Assembly: GCF_900156165.1 (NCBI RefSeq)
Contig: NZ_FTMY01000020.1
Span: forward strand, 1 to 64,000
Length of the DNA stretch: 64,000 nucleotides
Origin: Pseudacidovorax sp. RU35E
GTDB lineage: Bacteria > Pseudomonadota > Gammaproteobacteria > Burkholderiales > Burkholderiaceae_C
Reading direction: 5' to 3'
The position numbers and the translations under genes are program-made. Positions 44,678 through 53,906 of the stretch are shown here, piece after piece; positions within the stretch are counted from its first letter, which is position 1; each line of letters starts with the position of its first letter. The notes beneath the pieces are model-generated. The model worked only from the letters and a program-made list of their open reading frames with translations. It ran no database searches and was not told the DNA's origin.

Positions 44678-47600
44678 ATGAGTGCCGCACCCTCTGCCCC
44701 GCCATCGGACTGGGGCGCGCTGCGCGCGCGGCATCTCGGCGAGGCGGCACCGCCCCGACTGCCAACGCTTGAGAGCGTCCGGCTGCCTCGCGCCTGGTAC
44801 CTGCGCGTGGTCTTCATGGCCGTGTTGCTGCTGGTGGGCCTCACGCTCACCTACCTGCGCGCCGACCCCGCGCCCGCCAGCGCGCACATGGCCTTCCTGT
44901 GCCAGCTGCTGACCGCGCGCGAAGCCGATGCCCGGTTCGACGCGCAGCTGCTGTCGCTGCAGGCAGGGCGGACCATCGACGACCGCGCCCTGACGCAGCT
45001 CGCCGACCAGGCACTGCAGCAGGTCCGGCGCATGGAGGCCCTGCCCCCGGTGGTGCCGCTGCCGGACCGCCCCGAACTGCAGCAGACCCTGGCCGCGCTG
45101 CGCCACGCACTCGAGGCCAAGGCAGCCGGACTGTCCGACTTCCGCCGCGCCCACCTGGGCCTGACGCAGGCCCAGGCCGAGTTGCCCTCCGCCGCCCTGG
45201 ACCTGCTCCTGGCCACCGAGAACCTGCTGCTGCGGGCCACGGCCGAGCAGTACCTGCTGGGCTTTCTGCCCGGTGCCGCCGACCCGGCCGAGATGGCCGA
45301 GGCCGCGCAAGCCCTGCGCGCGGCCGCCCAGGGCGAGCCGTCGCTCGCGCCTTCGATCCAGCGCCTGCTTGCGCTGGGCGAGGCCATCCAGCGCCTGCGC
45401 GCCGCGCGCGACGACGCCATCGACGCCGCCCGCCAGCGCGACTCGGCCGCGCGCATCCAGGACGTGCAGCGCCGCTACGAGCAAAGCTGGCAGCGCCTGG
45501 ATGCCGACGCCCATGCCTGGCGCCTGGTCCTGTTCGGCCTGGCCCTGCTGATGGCCGCCTACCTGAGTTGGGCCTTCCTGCAGTGGCGGCGCATGCAGCG
45601 CCAGCTGGCAGGAGCCCACAGCGAGGTGCAGCACCGCTACCTGGCCCAGCAGGCGGCCGAGCAGCGGCTCAAGCTGCATGCCACGGCCTTCGAGAACGCC
45701 TACGACGGCATCACCCTCACCGATGCACGCGGCAACATCGTCGACGTCAACCCGGCCTTCTGCCGCATCACGGGCTACAGCCGCGCCGAGGTCATCGGCC
45801 GCAACCCGAGCATGATGCAGTCGGGCCGGCATGACCGGGCCTTCTACACGGCCATGTGGAAGCGCATCCTCGAGACCGGCAACTGGAACGGGGAGATCTG
45901 GAACCGCAACAAATTCGGCGAGGTGTACCCGGAACTGCTGTCCATCTCCGCCATCCGCGATGCGAAGGGCACGGTCAGCAATTTCGTGGCCGTGTTCGCC
46001 GACATCCGGCACCTGAAGGCGCAGGAGAAGCAGCTCGCGCGCATGGCCTACTACGACGCGCTCACCGGACTGCCCAATCGTGTGCTGCTGGCGGACCGTC
46101 TGCAGCACGCCGTGGCGCGCGCCCGCGGCAGGAACACCGTGCTGGCGGTCTGCTACATGGACCTGGACGACTTCAAACCCATCAATGACGGCCACGGCCA
46201 CGCGGCGGGCGACATGGCGCTGGTCCAGGTGGCGCGGCACCTGCAGGCGGCCGTCCAGCCCGATGACACGGTGGCGCGCATCGGCGGCGACGAGTTCGTG
46301 CTGCTCTTCGAGCGCAACGACGTGGACGCCTGCCAGCGCATGCTGCAACAGACGATCGACGCCATCGCGGTGCCGGTGCAGGTGGGCAGCGGCAGCCACC
46401 CGCTCGCCGGCAGCATCGGCGTCACCTTCTTCCCGCACGACGACGTCGAGCCCGAGGCACTGCTGCGCCATGCCGACCAGGCCATGTACCGTGCCAAGCA
46501 GGCGGGCGGCGGCCGGTTCCATGTCTTCGATGCCGACGACGACCGCCATGCACGCGACGTCGGCCACCATGCCCAGCGTCTGCGGCAGGCCATGCGCGAG
46601 GGCGAACTCGTGCTGCACTACCAGCCCAAGGTGGACATGCGCCGAGGCACCGTGCTGGGCGCCGAGGCACTGATCCGCTGGCAGCACCCCGAACGCGGCC
46701 TGCTGCCGCCCAGCGCCTTCCTGCCCCTGCTGGAGGACGACGCGCTGACCATCGACCTCGGCGAATGGGTGATCGAGCAGGCGCTGTTGCAGGCGGGCCG
46801 CTGGGCCGCGCAGGGACTGCGGCTGCCGGTGTCGGTCAACGTGGCGAGCGCGCAGCTGCAGGCGGCCGACTTCATGCGCAAACTGGGCCTGGCCCTGGAG
46901 CGGCACCGGGCGGCGGCGGACCTGCTGGAGCTTGAGATCCTGGAAACGACCAGCCTGGACGACGTGGTCAAGGCCGCCCGCATCATCGAGCAGTGCCACG
47001 ACCTGGGCGTGCATGTCTCCATCGATGACTTCGGCACCGGCTATTCGTCGCTCACCTACCTCAAGCGCCTGCCCGCGCGCACCATCAAGCTGGACCAGAG
47101 CTTCGTGCGCGAACTGCTGGAGGACAGCGACAACCTCGTGATCGCCCATGGCGTGATCCGGCTGGTGCATGCGCTGGACCGGCAGGTGATCGCCGAAGGC
47201 GTCGAAAGCGAGGCCCACGGCCGTCTGCTGCTGCAGATGGGCTGCGACCGCGCGCAGGGTTATGGCGTGGCCCGCCCCATGCCGGCCGACGCGCTGCCCG
47301 CGTGGGTGCAGGTATGGCAGCCGCCACAGGCCTGGCGCGACTGCGCCCGGGTGCGCTGGACGGACGAGGTCTATCCCCTGCTGCTGGCCGAGGTGCAGGC
47401 CCGGGGTCACATGCAGCAACTGCGCCATGCGCTGCAGCATGGACGTCGCTTCACAGGGCCCGTACTGCCGCCGCTGCCGATGCTCTCCGAGGCCGTCGCC
47501 GCGCCCACGCTGTCCGCGACGGGAAGGCTGGCGCTGCTCGAACGGGTGAGACAGGAGCACGCGGCCCTGCGCCAGCACAGCGACGCCATCGGACGGGCCC

Positions 47601-47758
47601 TGGCGCAGGGCGCCGTCGACGAGGCACGCGCGCGGGCGGAGATCGTCCAGACCGCGCATTCACAGCTGCTGGGCGCGCTGGCCGAGATGCAGTTTGCGCT
47701 CGCCTGCCCGGCCGCCGCCCGGCCGGTGCCGGCGGTGCCCGAGCCCGTGCCCGCCTGA
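44678..47758 (+). CDS. Membrane PAS/GGDEF/EAL cyclic-di-GMP protein
   Basis: A 1026-residue protein. Two helices (about 41-60 and 283-303) bracket a periplasmic, helical region of roughly 220 residues resembling a four-helix sensor. A PAS domain follows (about 338-445, ENAYDGITLTDARGNIVDVN). GGDEF is intact (RIGGDEFVLLFE, about 535). EAL is intact (GAEALIRWQHPERG, about 661; IDDFGTGYSSLTYL; TIKLDQSFV; IAEGVESEAH). A C-terminal helical extension of about 170 residues contains further conserved His positions (HMQQLRHALQHGRRF) and could be another sensor. Both synthesis and hydrolysis are possible; PAS-GGDEF-EAL proteins with intact EAL commonly act as hydrolases. An FNR-like box lies upstream. 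Confidence 0.94.
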   Translation: MSAAPSAPPSDWGALRARHLGEAAPPRLPTLESVRLPRAWYLRVVFMAVLLLVGLTLTYLRADPAPASAHMAFLCQLLTAREADARFDAQLLSLQAGRTIDDRALTQLADQALQQVRRMEALPPVVPLPDRPELQQTLAALRHALEAKAAGLSDFRRAHLGLTQAQAELPSAALDLLLATENLLLRATAEQYLLGFLPGAADPAEMAEAAQALRAAAQGEPSLAPSIQRLLALGEAIQRLRAARDDAIDAARQRDSAARIQDVQRRYEQSWQRLDADAHAWRLVLFGLALLMAAYLSWAFLQWRRMQRQLAGAHSEVQHRYLAQQAAEQRLKLHATAFENAYDGITLTDARGNIVDVNPAFCRITGYSRAEVIGRNPSMMQSGRHDRAFYTAMWKRILETGNWNGEIWNRNKFGEVYPELLSISAIRDAKGTVSNFVAVFADIRHLKAQEKQLARMAYYDALTGLPNRVLLADRLQHAVARARGRNTVLAVCYMDLDDFKPINDGHGHAAGDMALVQVARHLQAAVQPDDTVARIGGDEFVLLFERNDVDACQRMLQQTIDAIAVPVQVGSGSHPLAGSIGVTFFPHDDVEPEALLRHADQAMYRAKQAGGGRFHVFDADDDRHARDVGHHAQRLRQAMREGELVLHYQPKVDMRRGTVLGAEALIRWQHPERGLLPPSAFLPLLEDDALTIDLGEWVIEQALLQAGRWAAQGLRLPVSVNVASAQLQAADFMRKLGLALERHRAAADLLELEILETTSLDDVVKAARIIEQCHDLGVHVSIDDFGTGYSSLTYLKRLPARTIKLDQSFVRELLEDSDNLVIAHGVIRLVHALDRQVIAEGVESEAHGRLLLQMGCDRAQGYGVARPMPADALPAWVQVWQPPQAWRDCARVRWTDEVYPLLLAEVQARGHMQQLRHALQHGRRFTGPVLPPLPMLSEAVAAPTLSATGRLALLERVRQEHAALRQHSDAIGRALAQGAVDEARARAEIVQTAHSQLLGALAEMQFALACPAAARPVPAVPEPVPA

Positions 47759-47777
47759 GCGGGAGATTGAAGGGGCC

Positions 47778-48980
47778 TCAGGCCCGCTCGAAGAGCAGCA
47801 CCGCGTTGGAGCCGCCGAAGGCGAAGGAACTGCTCATGGCGGCCCGCAGCCCGGGGGCGGCCAGACCCTGCGCCGGCACCAGGCTCAGTCCGAAGGCCGG
47901 ATCGGGCTGCTCGGCATGGGCATTGGGCGGCAATTGGCTGTTCTCCAAGGCCAGCACGGTGATGGCGGCCTCGAGTGCGCCGGCCGCGCCCAGCAGGTGT
48001 CCGTGCAGCGCCTTGGTGGAACTGACGCGCAGGTCGCCAATGGCATCGCCCCAGACCGTGCCCAGCGCCTCGGCCTCGACGCCATCGCCTATGCGCGTGG
48101 CCGTGCCATGGGCATTGCAGTAGCCGACGTCCGACGGCTGCAGGCCGGCGGTCTGCAGGGCGGCCCGCATGGCACAGGCCTGGCCGGCCGCGTCGGGCTT
48201 GGTGAGATGGGTGGCGTCGCAGCTGTGACCCCAGCCGGTCAACAGGGCATGGACCTTCGCGCCGCGTGCATGGGCGCGCTGCGCGGATTCGAGCACCAGG
48301 AAGGCCGCGCCTTCGCCCAGCGCGAAGCCGGCCCGGTCGGCCGCGAAAGGCCGCACGGCGCGCGATTCCTCGCCCGCGACCACGGGCGCGAGCGTCTGCA
48401 TGGCCTGCCAAGCCAAGACCACGCCGGGCACGATCAGCGCCTCGCTTCCGCCCGCGATGGCCACATCGACCTCGCCGCGCTGCACTGCCTTGGCGGCCTC
48501 GGCAATGGCCACCGCCGACGAGGCGCAGGCCACGGAATAGGTGAAGACCGGGCCCCGCGCGTTCAGCCGCATCGCCACCTGCGAGGCCGGCGCGTTGGGC
48601 ATGAAGGCGGGGATGGTCAGCGGCGGCACGCGGCCATTGCCGCGGTAGGCGGCCTCCAGCGCGGTGGCGCCGCCCATGCCGCAGCCGCCATACACGCCCA
48701 CGCGCTCGGGCGCCGCATCGCCCAGGGTCGCGGCGTCGCGCACCGCCAGTTCGGCGGCGGCCACGGCCAGTTGGCTGACGCGGTCCACGCCAGGCAGCTG
48801 CAGCTTGGTGAACCAGCGCGATTCGTCGAACTGCAGCGTGGCAGCTGCAGCCGGCTTGGGCAGTTCGGGAAAGACGGGCCGGATGGCCGATTCGCCGCGC
48901 ATCAGGGCCGCGAACATGGCCTGCGCGTCGTCGCCATGCGGCGAGACCACCCCCAGGCCGGTGACGGCAACCTGCGTCAC
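47778..48980 (-). CDS. Beta-ketoacyl-ACP synthase (FabF/KAS II-like)
   Basis: A 400-residue condensing enzyme. The Cys-His-His triad is complete: SVACASSAVAIAEAA, NAHGTATRIGDGVE and STKALHGHLLGAAGALEA. The C-terminal SSFAFGGSNAVLLFERA is typical. Its GTG start at 48980 overlaps the stop of the acyl carrier protein gene by four bases, so the two are made together. It is not in a fab cluster: the upstream neighbours are ACP and a PAP2 protein. This suggests a dedicated acyl chain for a special lipid or a polyene-type product rather than general fatty acid synthesis. Confidence 0.93.
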   Translation of the reverse strand: MTQVAVTGLGVVSPHGDDAQAMFAALMRGESAIRPVFPELPKPAAAATLQFDESRWFTKLQLPGVDRVSQLAVAAAELAVRDAATLGDAAPERVGVYGGCGMGGATALEAAYRGNGRVPPLTIPAFMPNAPASQVAMRLNARGPVFTYSVACASSAVAIAEAAKAVQRGEVDVAIAGGSEALIVPGVVLAWQAMQTLAPVVAGEESRAVRPFAADRAGFALGEGAAFLVLESAQRAHARGAKVHALLTGWGHSCDATHLTKPDAAGQACAMRAALQTAGLQPSDVGYCNAHGTATRIGDGVEAEALGTVWGDAIGDLRVSSTKALHGHLLGAAGALEAAITVLALENSQLPPNAHAEQPDPAFGLSLVPAQGLAAPGLRAAMSSSFAFGGSNAVLLFERA

Positions 48981-49228
48981 GACGCCTGCTTCGCGGCCGC
49001 CTCGGCGCGCGCCTTGTCGACGGCGGCCGCGAGGCCGGCGAGCGTCTCGATGCTGGGATCCGGGTCGGGCATGGAGATCTTGAACCGGTCCTCGATCTCG
49101 AACAGGAATTCGACCAGGGCCAGGGAATCGAGCCCCTTGTCGCGCATGGACTCATTGGGGTCCAGAGTGGCCGGGTCGATGCCGTACTTCTCCTGGATCA
49201 GATCCTGCAATTCCTTCAGCGAGCTCAT
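48977..49228 (-). CDS. Acyl carrier protein paired with the ketoacyl synthase
   Basis: An 83-residue ACP. The phosphopantetheine attachment site is Ser35 in KGLDSLALVEFLFEIEDRF, with the usual DSL motif and the acidic helix II. It is unlike the housekeeping AcpP in length, its relaxed DSLALVE context and its Ala-rich C-terminal tail (DKARAEAAAKQAS). ATG 49228 (MSSLKELQDL) is chosen; ATG 49258 would add ten residues and overlap the PAP2 gene. It is coupled to the ketoacyl synthase gene. Confidence 0.93.
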   Translation of the reverse strand: MSSLKELQDLIQEKYGIDPATLDPNESMRDKGLDSLALVEFLFEIEDRFKISMPDPDPSIETLAGLAAAVDKARAEAAAKQAS

Positions 49229-49254
49229 TGGTGTTGTGTCCGTCCTGTCAAATT

Positions 49255-49938
49255 TCATGATATCCGCTCGATCCGCGGCGCCTCGCCGGGCTCTCGCCAA
49301 CGCCAGCGCAGCGAGGCGGCGGCAAACACCAGGCCGAGCGCCGTGCCAGCCACCACATCCCAGGCCACATGCTGGCGCGTGGCCAGCGTGGACCAGGCGA
49401 TGGCCAGCACCCAGACCAGGTTCGCCACCCGCAGCCCGGCCGGCGCGCCGACACGGCGCATCAGGTGCTCGATCCATACCGCCGTGAAGACCGAGATCGC
49501 CACATGCATCGATGGACAGGCATTGCCCGCGGCGTCGATGCCTGCGAGCAGCGCAAAACCGGGCGCATCCGCGCGGTCCAGCGGCAGCGGAGGTATCTGC
49601 GTGGGCCATAGGTAGAAGATCATCAGTCCGCCGACGCACAGCGCCGCCGCCCATACGCCATAGACCAGAAGCGGCATGAAGCCCCGAAGCAGGCCGGGCG
49701 CAATGCCCACGTACAGCCACAGCGACAGGTAGGGCACCAGTGCGATGGGCGCGAAGGGCACCCAGGCGTCGACCCACGTCAGCGGCATGACCAGGGGCGG
49801 CTGCGAGGGATTGCGCAGCAGGTGGAAATAGCCGATGAAGAAGATCCACACCCAGGCCGTGGTGCCGACGATCTTGAGCAGGGCGCGTTCGCGCATGCGG
49901 GAGCCCAGCTCGCGGGCCCAGGGGGGCAGGTTGGTCAT
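49255..49938 (-). CDS. PAP2-superfamily membrane phosphatase/inositolphosphotransferase-like protein
   Basis: A 227-residue membrane protein with about six helices. PAP2 catalytic motifs are CPSMHVAISVF (motif 2, with the active His) and STLATRQHVAWDVVAG (motif 3, His and Asp). The classical motif 1 (K-x6-RP) is not evident, as in the Aur1/Ipt1-like branch that transfers head groups onto lipids. It is 26 bases upstream of the ACP gene in the same direction, so PAP2-ACP-KS probably form one operon. A lipid head-group or lipid A/undecaprenyl phosphatase role cannot be chosen from sequence alone. The start is ATG 49938. Confidence 0.85.
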   Translation of the reverse strand: MTNLPPWARELGSRMRERALLKIVGTTAWVWIFFIGYFHLLRNPSQPPLVMPLTWVDAWVPFAPIALVPYLSLWLYVGIAPGLLRGFMPLLVYGVWAAALCVGGLMIFYLWPTQIPPLPLDRADAPGFALLAGIDAAGNACPSMHVAISVFTAVWIEHLMRRVGAPAGLRVANLVWVLAIAWSTLATRQHVAWDVVAGTALGLVFAAASLRWRWREPGEAPRIERIS

Positions 49939-50029
49939 CCGGACGGTGCAAAGGGGAATCCGCGATCTTGCCTGATGCGCAAGACAGTCCCGCGGCGACG
50001 CCCGGGTGGCCGGTGCTAACCTCGCCCCA

Positions 50030-50464
50030 ATGTTCAATCCCACCCAGGAAGACGTGCGGCGCTTCTTCTGCGCCGTCTACGCCAAGCACCGCGCCGGCCA
50101 GCCGATGGAGGCCCTCGAGATCATCGCCGCCGAGTGGATTGCGCAGCACCCCGAGTACCACGCCGACCTGGCCGATGCCGACGCGGCCGTCAGCCGCGTC
50201 TACGACGGCAAGGACGGTCGCGAGAACCCATTCCTGCACCTGTCGATGCACCTGTCCATCAGCGAGCAGTGCTCCATCGACCAGCCGCGCGGCATCCGAC
50301 AGGCGGTGGAGCTGCTGGCCGCGCGCCGCAACTCGCTGCTGGAGGCCCATCACGAGGCCATGGAGTGCCTCGGCCGCATGATGTGGGAGAGCCAGCGCGC
50401 CGGCCGGCCGCCCGATGGCCATGCCTACGTGGACTGCGTCCAAAGGAAGGCGACGCGCGACTGA
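50030..50464 (+). CDS. DUF1841 family protein
   Basis: A 144-residue protein matching the betaproteobacterial DUF1841 pattern: FNPTQEDVRRFFCAVYAKHRAG at the start, followed by EWIAQHPEYHADL, NPFLHLSMHLSISEQCSIDQPRGI, and HEAMECLGRMMWESQRAGRPPDG near the end. Three Cys and several His suggest possible metal binding, but its function is not known. It is divergent from the PAP2 gene across 91 bases and precedes a Bug-type receptor gene by 49 bases. Confidence 0.85.
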   Translation: MFNPTQEDVRRFFCAVYAKHRAGQPMEALEIIAAEWIAQHPEYHADLADADAAVSRVYDGKDGRENPFLHLSMHLSISEQCSIDQPRGIRQAVELLAARRNSLLEAHHEAMECLGRMMWESQRAGRPPDGHAYVDCVQRKATRD

Positions 50465-50513
50465 CCGCGGCACCGGGCCGCCCGGATTCCATTTCCAGAA
50501 TAAAGACACGCCA

Positions 50514-51500
50514 ATGCACAGCAAACGCCAATTCCTCGCCACCTCCGCCGCGCTGGCTGCCGGCAGCCTGCTGCCTGGCCTGGCCGACGCCCAGGGCAGC
50601 TTTCCGTCGCGCCCGATCCGCATCGTGGTGCCCAATGCCGCCGGCGGCGGGGCGGACCTGACGGCACGGGCCGTCGGCCAGGCCATCGCCGGGCCGCTTG
50701 GCCAGGCGGTGGTCATCGACAACAAGCCGAGCGCCGGCGGCATCGTGGCAGGTGAAACCGTCGCGCGTGCCGAGGCGGACGGCCACACGCTGCTGCTCAT
50801 CTCCAGCGGCTCGGCCGTGAGCGCGGCACTGTTCAAGACCCTGCCCTTCGACACCATGAAGGATTTCGCGCCCATCTCGCTGCTGGCCACCTTCGATCTG
50901 GTGATCGCCGTGGCCGAGAACGGCCGCTTCAAGACGCTGGCGGACATGGTGAGCTGGGCCAAGGCCAACCCCGGCAAGCTCAACATCGGCACGCCCCAGA
51001 TCGGCACCACCCAGAACCTCGCGGCCGAGATGTTCAAGCTGACGGCCGGCATCGACGCACAGGTGGTGCCCTTCAACGGCACGCCGCCGGTGGTGACGGC
51101 CGTGCGCGGCGGCGAGATCGACGCCATGGTCGACATCCTGGGCCCGCTGGTCACCCAGATCTCGGGCAAGACGCTGCGCGCCCTGGCCGTGCTGGGCAAG
51201 GACCGGGCGCCCCAGCTTCCGGACGTGCCCGCTGCACGGGAAACCGGGCCCGCCTTTGCCCAGATGAACCTGAGTTCCTGGAACGGCCTGGCGGCGCCGG
51301 CGAAGACGCCGCCGGCGGTGGTGGAGCGCCTGAGCAAGGAGATCCAGACCGCACTGGCCAAGCCCGAGCTGGTCCAGCGCCTGCGCGAGCTGAACCTCAC
51401 GGCACGCAGCAGCACGCCGCAGCAGGCGCGCGACTTCCTGGCGGCGGACGTCCAGCGCTGGAGCGACGTCATCGCGAAGGCGAAGATCCAGAAACTCTGA
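50514..51500 (+). CDS. Second Bug-type periplasmic substrate-binding protein
   Basis: A 328-residue Bug/TctC receptor with a Sec/Tat-like signal (MHSKRQFLATSAALAAGSLLPGLADA). Family segments are PIRIVVPNAAGGGADLTARAVGQ, DNKPSAGGIVAGETVARAEADG, VVPFNGTPPVVTAVRGGEIDA and LPDVPAARETGP. The two Bug proteins in this window have the same length but differ in the ligand-loop sequences (AAGGGADLT here against PAGSAGDTV in the other), so different carboxylates are expected. No TctAB transporter genes are adjacent. The ATG 50514 begins the signal. Confidence 0.93.
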   Translation: MHSKRQFLATSAALAAGSLLPGLADAQGSFPSRPIRIVVPNAAGGGADLTARAVGQAIAGPLGQAVVIDNKPSAGGIVAGETVARAEADGHTLLLISSGSAVSAALFKTLPFDTMKDFAPISLLATFDLVIAVAENGRFKTLADMVSWAKANPGKLNIGTPQIGTTQNLAAEMFKLTAGIDAQVVPFNGTPPVVTAVRGGEIDAMVDILGPLVTQISGKTLRALAVLGKDRAPQLPDVPAARETGPAFAQMNLSSWNGLAAPAKTPPAVVERLSKEIQTALAKPELVQRLRELNLTARSSTPQQARDFLAADVQRWSDVIAKAKIQKL

Positions 51501-51660
51501 TCCCCTCGGCCTTCGCCGCGGCTTTCCGATCGGGTCTGATCGGCGTTCTCCGCGTGCTGCCCAGAGGATTCAGCGCCCGCATGGCAATTGCGGGATTGGG
51601 ACCGGGTGCTGGCACTTCGGCGACAGCATGGCCTAACATCCGGCGCTTCCCTGCCAGCCG

Positions 51661-51688
51661 TCAACCGATTGCGCTGCCGATCGGTTGA
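51661..51688. promoter_or_regulatory. Inverted repeat in the leader of the SGNH hydrolase gene
   Basis: TCAACCGAT (51661-51669) and ATCGGTTGA (51680-51688) are perfect 9-base arms around a 10-base loop, ending 13 bases before the ATG at 51702. It could be an operator or an RNA hairpin that limits ribosome access. No T-run follows, so it is not a terminator. The roughly 160 bases before it back to the Bug gene show no other clear feature. Confidence 0.6.
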
Positions 51689-51701
51689 GTTCTTCGTGCC
51701 G

Positions 51702-52541
51702 ATGACATTCCTGCCCCACCTTTCGTCCCGCCTTGGTGCGCGCGTGCGCCCGGTGGCCCTCGGTCTTGCGACCCTGCTGGCGGCCGGCGCGGCACTGGCG
51801 CAGAGCCCGGTGGCCATCGCCACCCATGCGCCCTCGCCCGCCTACCTCGCGGCCCACGCGCGCTGGAAGGCCTCGCTCGAAGCCTTCGAGAAGGCGGACA
51901 AGGCAGCGCTGCCGGCCGAAGGCGGCGTGCTCTTCGTCGGCAGCTCCACGGTGCGCATGTGGACCAACCTGGCGCAGGACTTCCGCAACTGGCCGGTGGT
52001 CATCAACCGCGGCTTCGGCGGCTCCACCATGGCCGACTGCAGCCTCTTCGTGCGCGACCTGGTGCTGCGCTACAAGCCCAGCCACGTGCTGGTCTACGCC
52101 GGGGACAACGACCTGGCCGAAGGCCGCACCCCCTTCCAGGTGCTGGAGGACTTCGCCCTCTTCGTCAACACCGTGCAGCACGAACTGCCGGACACACGCA
52201 TCAGCTACATCTCGATCAAGCCCAGCCCATCGCGGGCCCACCTGCTGCCGAAGATCCGCGAGACCAACGACATCATCGCGGCCTACCTGCGCACGCAGGC
52301 CAAGTCGGACTTCATCGACATCTACACGCCCATGCTCGGCGCCGATGGTCAGCCACGGCCCGAGCTGTTCCTGCCGGACCGGCTTCACATGACAGACGCC
52401 GGTTACCGCGTCTGGCATTCGGTGATCGCCAGCCAGGTGCAGCCCGCAGCCAGCGCGCAGGCGGCGTCGCCCGTGCCCTCGGCGGTGAAGACCGGGACGC
52501 AGCCGCCGGCCGCGGTCACCACGGCCAGCCGCCCGCACTGA
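51702..52541 (+). CDS. Secreted SGNH/GDSL-type hydrolase
   Basis: A 279-residue protein with a signal peptide (about residues 1-29, ending near GAALAQ). The SGNH blocks are visible: block I GVLFVGSSTVRMW (catalytic Ser), block II NRGFGGSTMADC (Gly), block III YAGDNDLAEG (Asn) and block V FLPDRLHMTDAGY (Asp and His). These enzymes are esterases or lipases acting on acylated polysaccharides or lipids in the periplasm or outside. The C-terminus is Ala/Pro-rich. It is convergent with opgC, with 19 bases between stops. The ATG 51702 follows the inverted repeat. Confidence 0.92.
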   Translation: MTFLPHLSSRLGARVRPVALGLATLLAAGAALAQSPVAIATHAPSPAYLAAHARWKASLEAFEKADKAALPAEGGVLFVGSSTVRMWTNLAQDFRNWPVVINRGFGGSTMADCSLFVRDLVLRYKPSHVLVYAGDNDLAEGRTPFQVLEDFALFVNTVQHELPDTRISYISIKPSPSRAHLLPKIRETNDIIAAYLRTQAKSDFIDIYTPMLGADGQPRPELFLPDRLHMTDAGYRVWHSVIASQVQPAASAQAASPVPSAVKTGTQPPAAVTTASRPH

Positions 52542-52560
52542 GCGGGCCGGGCTCCGCGGC

Positions 52561-53742
52561 TCAGGTGCCGCCCACGGACCCTGTCGGGACGGCCACGGGC
52601 GGCTCGGGCGGCTGCACCGTCTCCTCGGGCGGCGCGGCATCCGCGTTCTGCGTGTAGCGCGCCACCGCCCACATCCACGCAAGCACCACGGCAAGCAGCA
52701 GCGTGTCGCCCCACCAGGGCCGCGAGGTCTGGCTGTCGCCAAAGATGGCCAGCACCGTCAGCACCGCCACCAGGTGCGCACAGAAGGCGGGCAGCGAGGC
52801 CCGACCCATCGTCTCCAGCCATCGCACACGCGGCAGCCAACGAGCCCAGGTCGGGCCGAAGCGGATGGCGAGGATGCCCAGGGCGATCAGGTTGAGCAGG
52901 CGCAGCGGCCCCAGCTGCCACTTGTCCACCCACAGGTTGCGGGCGATGTCGGCGCCGAAAGGCGCCTGGCCGTGCTCACCGAAGTGGCGCCAGTACAGCC
53001 CCACCAGCGCCACCGCCACGGCGGCCAACACCAGTGCCCAGTGCAGCCGCAGCGGCCTGGCCTGCGGCGCGCTGCGCGTGAAGCCCAGCCAAAGCCCGCC
53101 AAACCACAGGAACTGCCAAGCATAGGCATTGAAAGCGCCCATCTCGTTGAAGGGCACCGGCAGCCCGGTGAGCGCGAACGCCCAGCCGTATACCCACTCG
53201 CTGAGCCCGTGCTGTGCCGCCGCCCACAGCGCCGCGCTGGCCACCATCACCGCCGGCCAGCCCCAGCGCTGGTGGCGCAGCGCAAAGGCCAGCACCCACG
53301 GGCTCAGCAGCATGAAGAAGATGTACATCGGCAGGATGTCCAGCAGCGCCGGCTCGTAGATGAGCAGCAGGCCGAAGAGGAAGCCCTCAGCCGGCTGCGC
53401 CAGGTACCAAGACACCAGGTTGGTGACCGCCGGCTCCATGCGCCGGATGCCCAGCGCCGTGATGACGGTGAACAGGAAGAGCAGCAACGCCGCATGCGCG
53501 ACGTAGATCTTGAGCACCCGGCGCCAGAAGGCGCTGCGCATCGACTCCACGCCGTCGCGTCGCGCATAGCGGCTGTAGACAAGCCCTGCCATGAAGGCCG
53601 ACAGGAGCACGAAGCCTTCGGCTGCGGACACCCAGCCGAAGGGCTGGCCCAGCGGGTCGGTGAAGTGGGTGGGCAGATGGGTGACGGTCATCAGCACGAG
53701 CATCAGCCCGCGCAAGGCGTCGATTTCCCAGTGGCGTTTCAT
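52561..53742 (-). CDS. opgC: OpgC family membrane acyltransferase
   Basis: A 393-residue protein with about ten membrane helices. The N-terminal WEIDALRGLMLVLMTVTHLP, SAAEGFVLLSAFMAGLVYSRYA and LPMYIFFMLLSPWVLAFAL fit the OpgC/MdoC group of acyltransferase-3 proteins, which succinylate osmoregulated periplasmic glucans. The conserved Asp and Arg of the first helix (IDALRG) and the His of THLPTHF are present. Other opg genes are absent from the window. The neighbouring secreted SGNH hydrolase, an esterase type, is convergent, so the two are not co-transcribed. Confidence 0.87.
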   Translation of the reverse strand: MKRHWEIDALRGLMLVLMTVTHLPTHFTDPLGQPFGWVSAAEGFVLLSAFMAGLVYSRYARRDGVESMRSAFWRRVLKIYVAHAALLLFLFTVITALGIRRMEPAVTNLVSWYLAQPAEGFLFGLLLIYEPALLDILPMYIFFMLLSPWVLAFALRHQRWGWPAVMVASAALWAAAQHGLSEWVYGWAFALTGLPVPFNEMGAFNAYAWQFLWFGGLWLGFTRSAPQARPLRLHWALVLAAVAVALVGLYWRHFGEHGQAPFGADIARNLWVDKWQLGPLRLLNLIALGILAIRFGPTWARWLPRVRWLETMGRASLPAFCAHLVAVLTVLAIFGDSQTSRPWWGDTLLLAVVLAWMWAVARYTQNADAAPPEETVQPPEPPVAVPTGSVGGT

Positions 53743-53906
53743 GAGGCGGGGGAGCGGCAGTCGGGCCTGAAGCGAAACGACTTAAGCCGCCCACGCGCAC
53801 AACCTGCGAAAGAGGGCGCGATTGTAGGAGGCGACCGGTTCTCCTGCGGGTCTGCCACACACATCCGCTAACCTGCCGGGTGCTTTCCGAGTCAGAGGGA
53901 CAAGAA

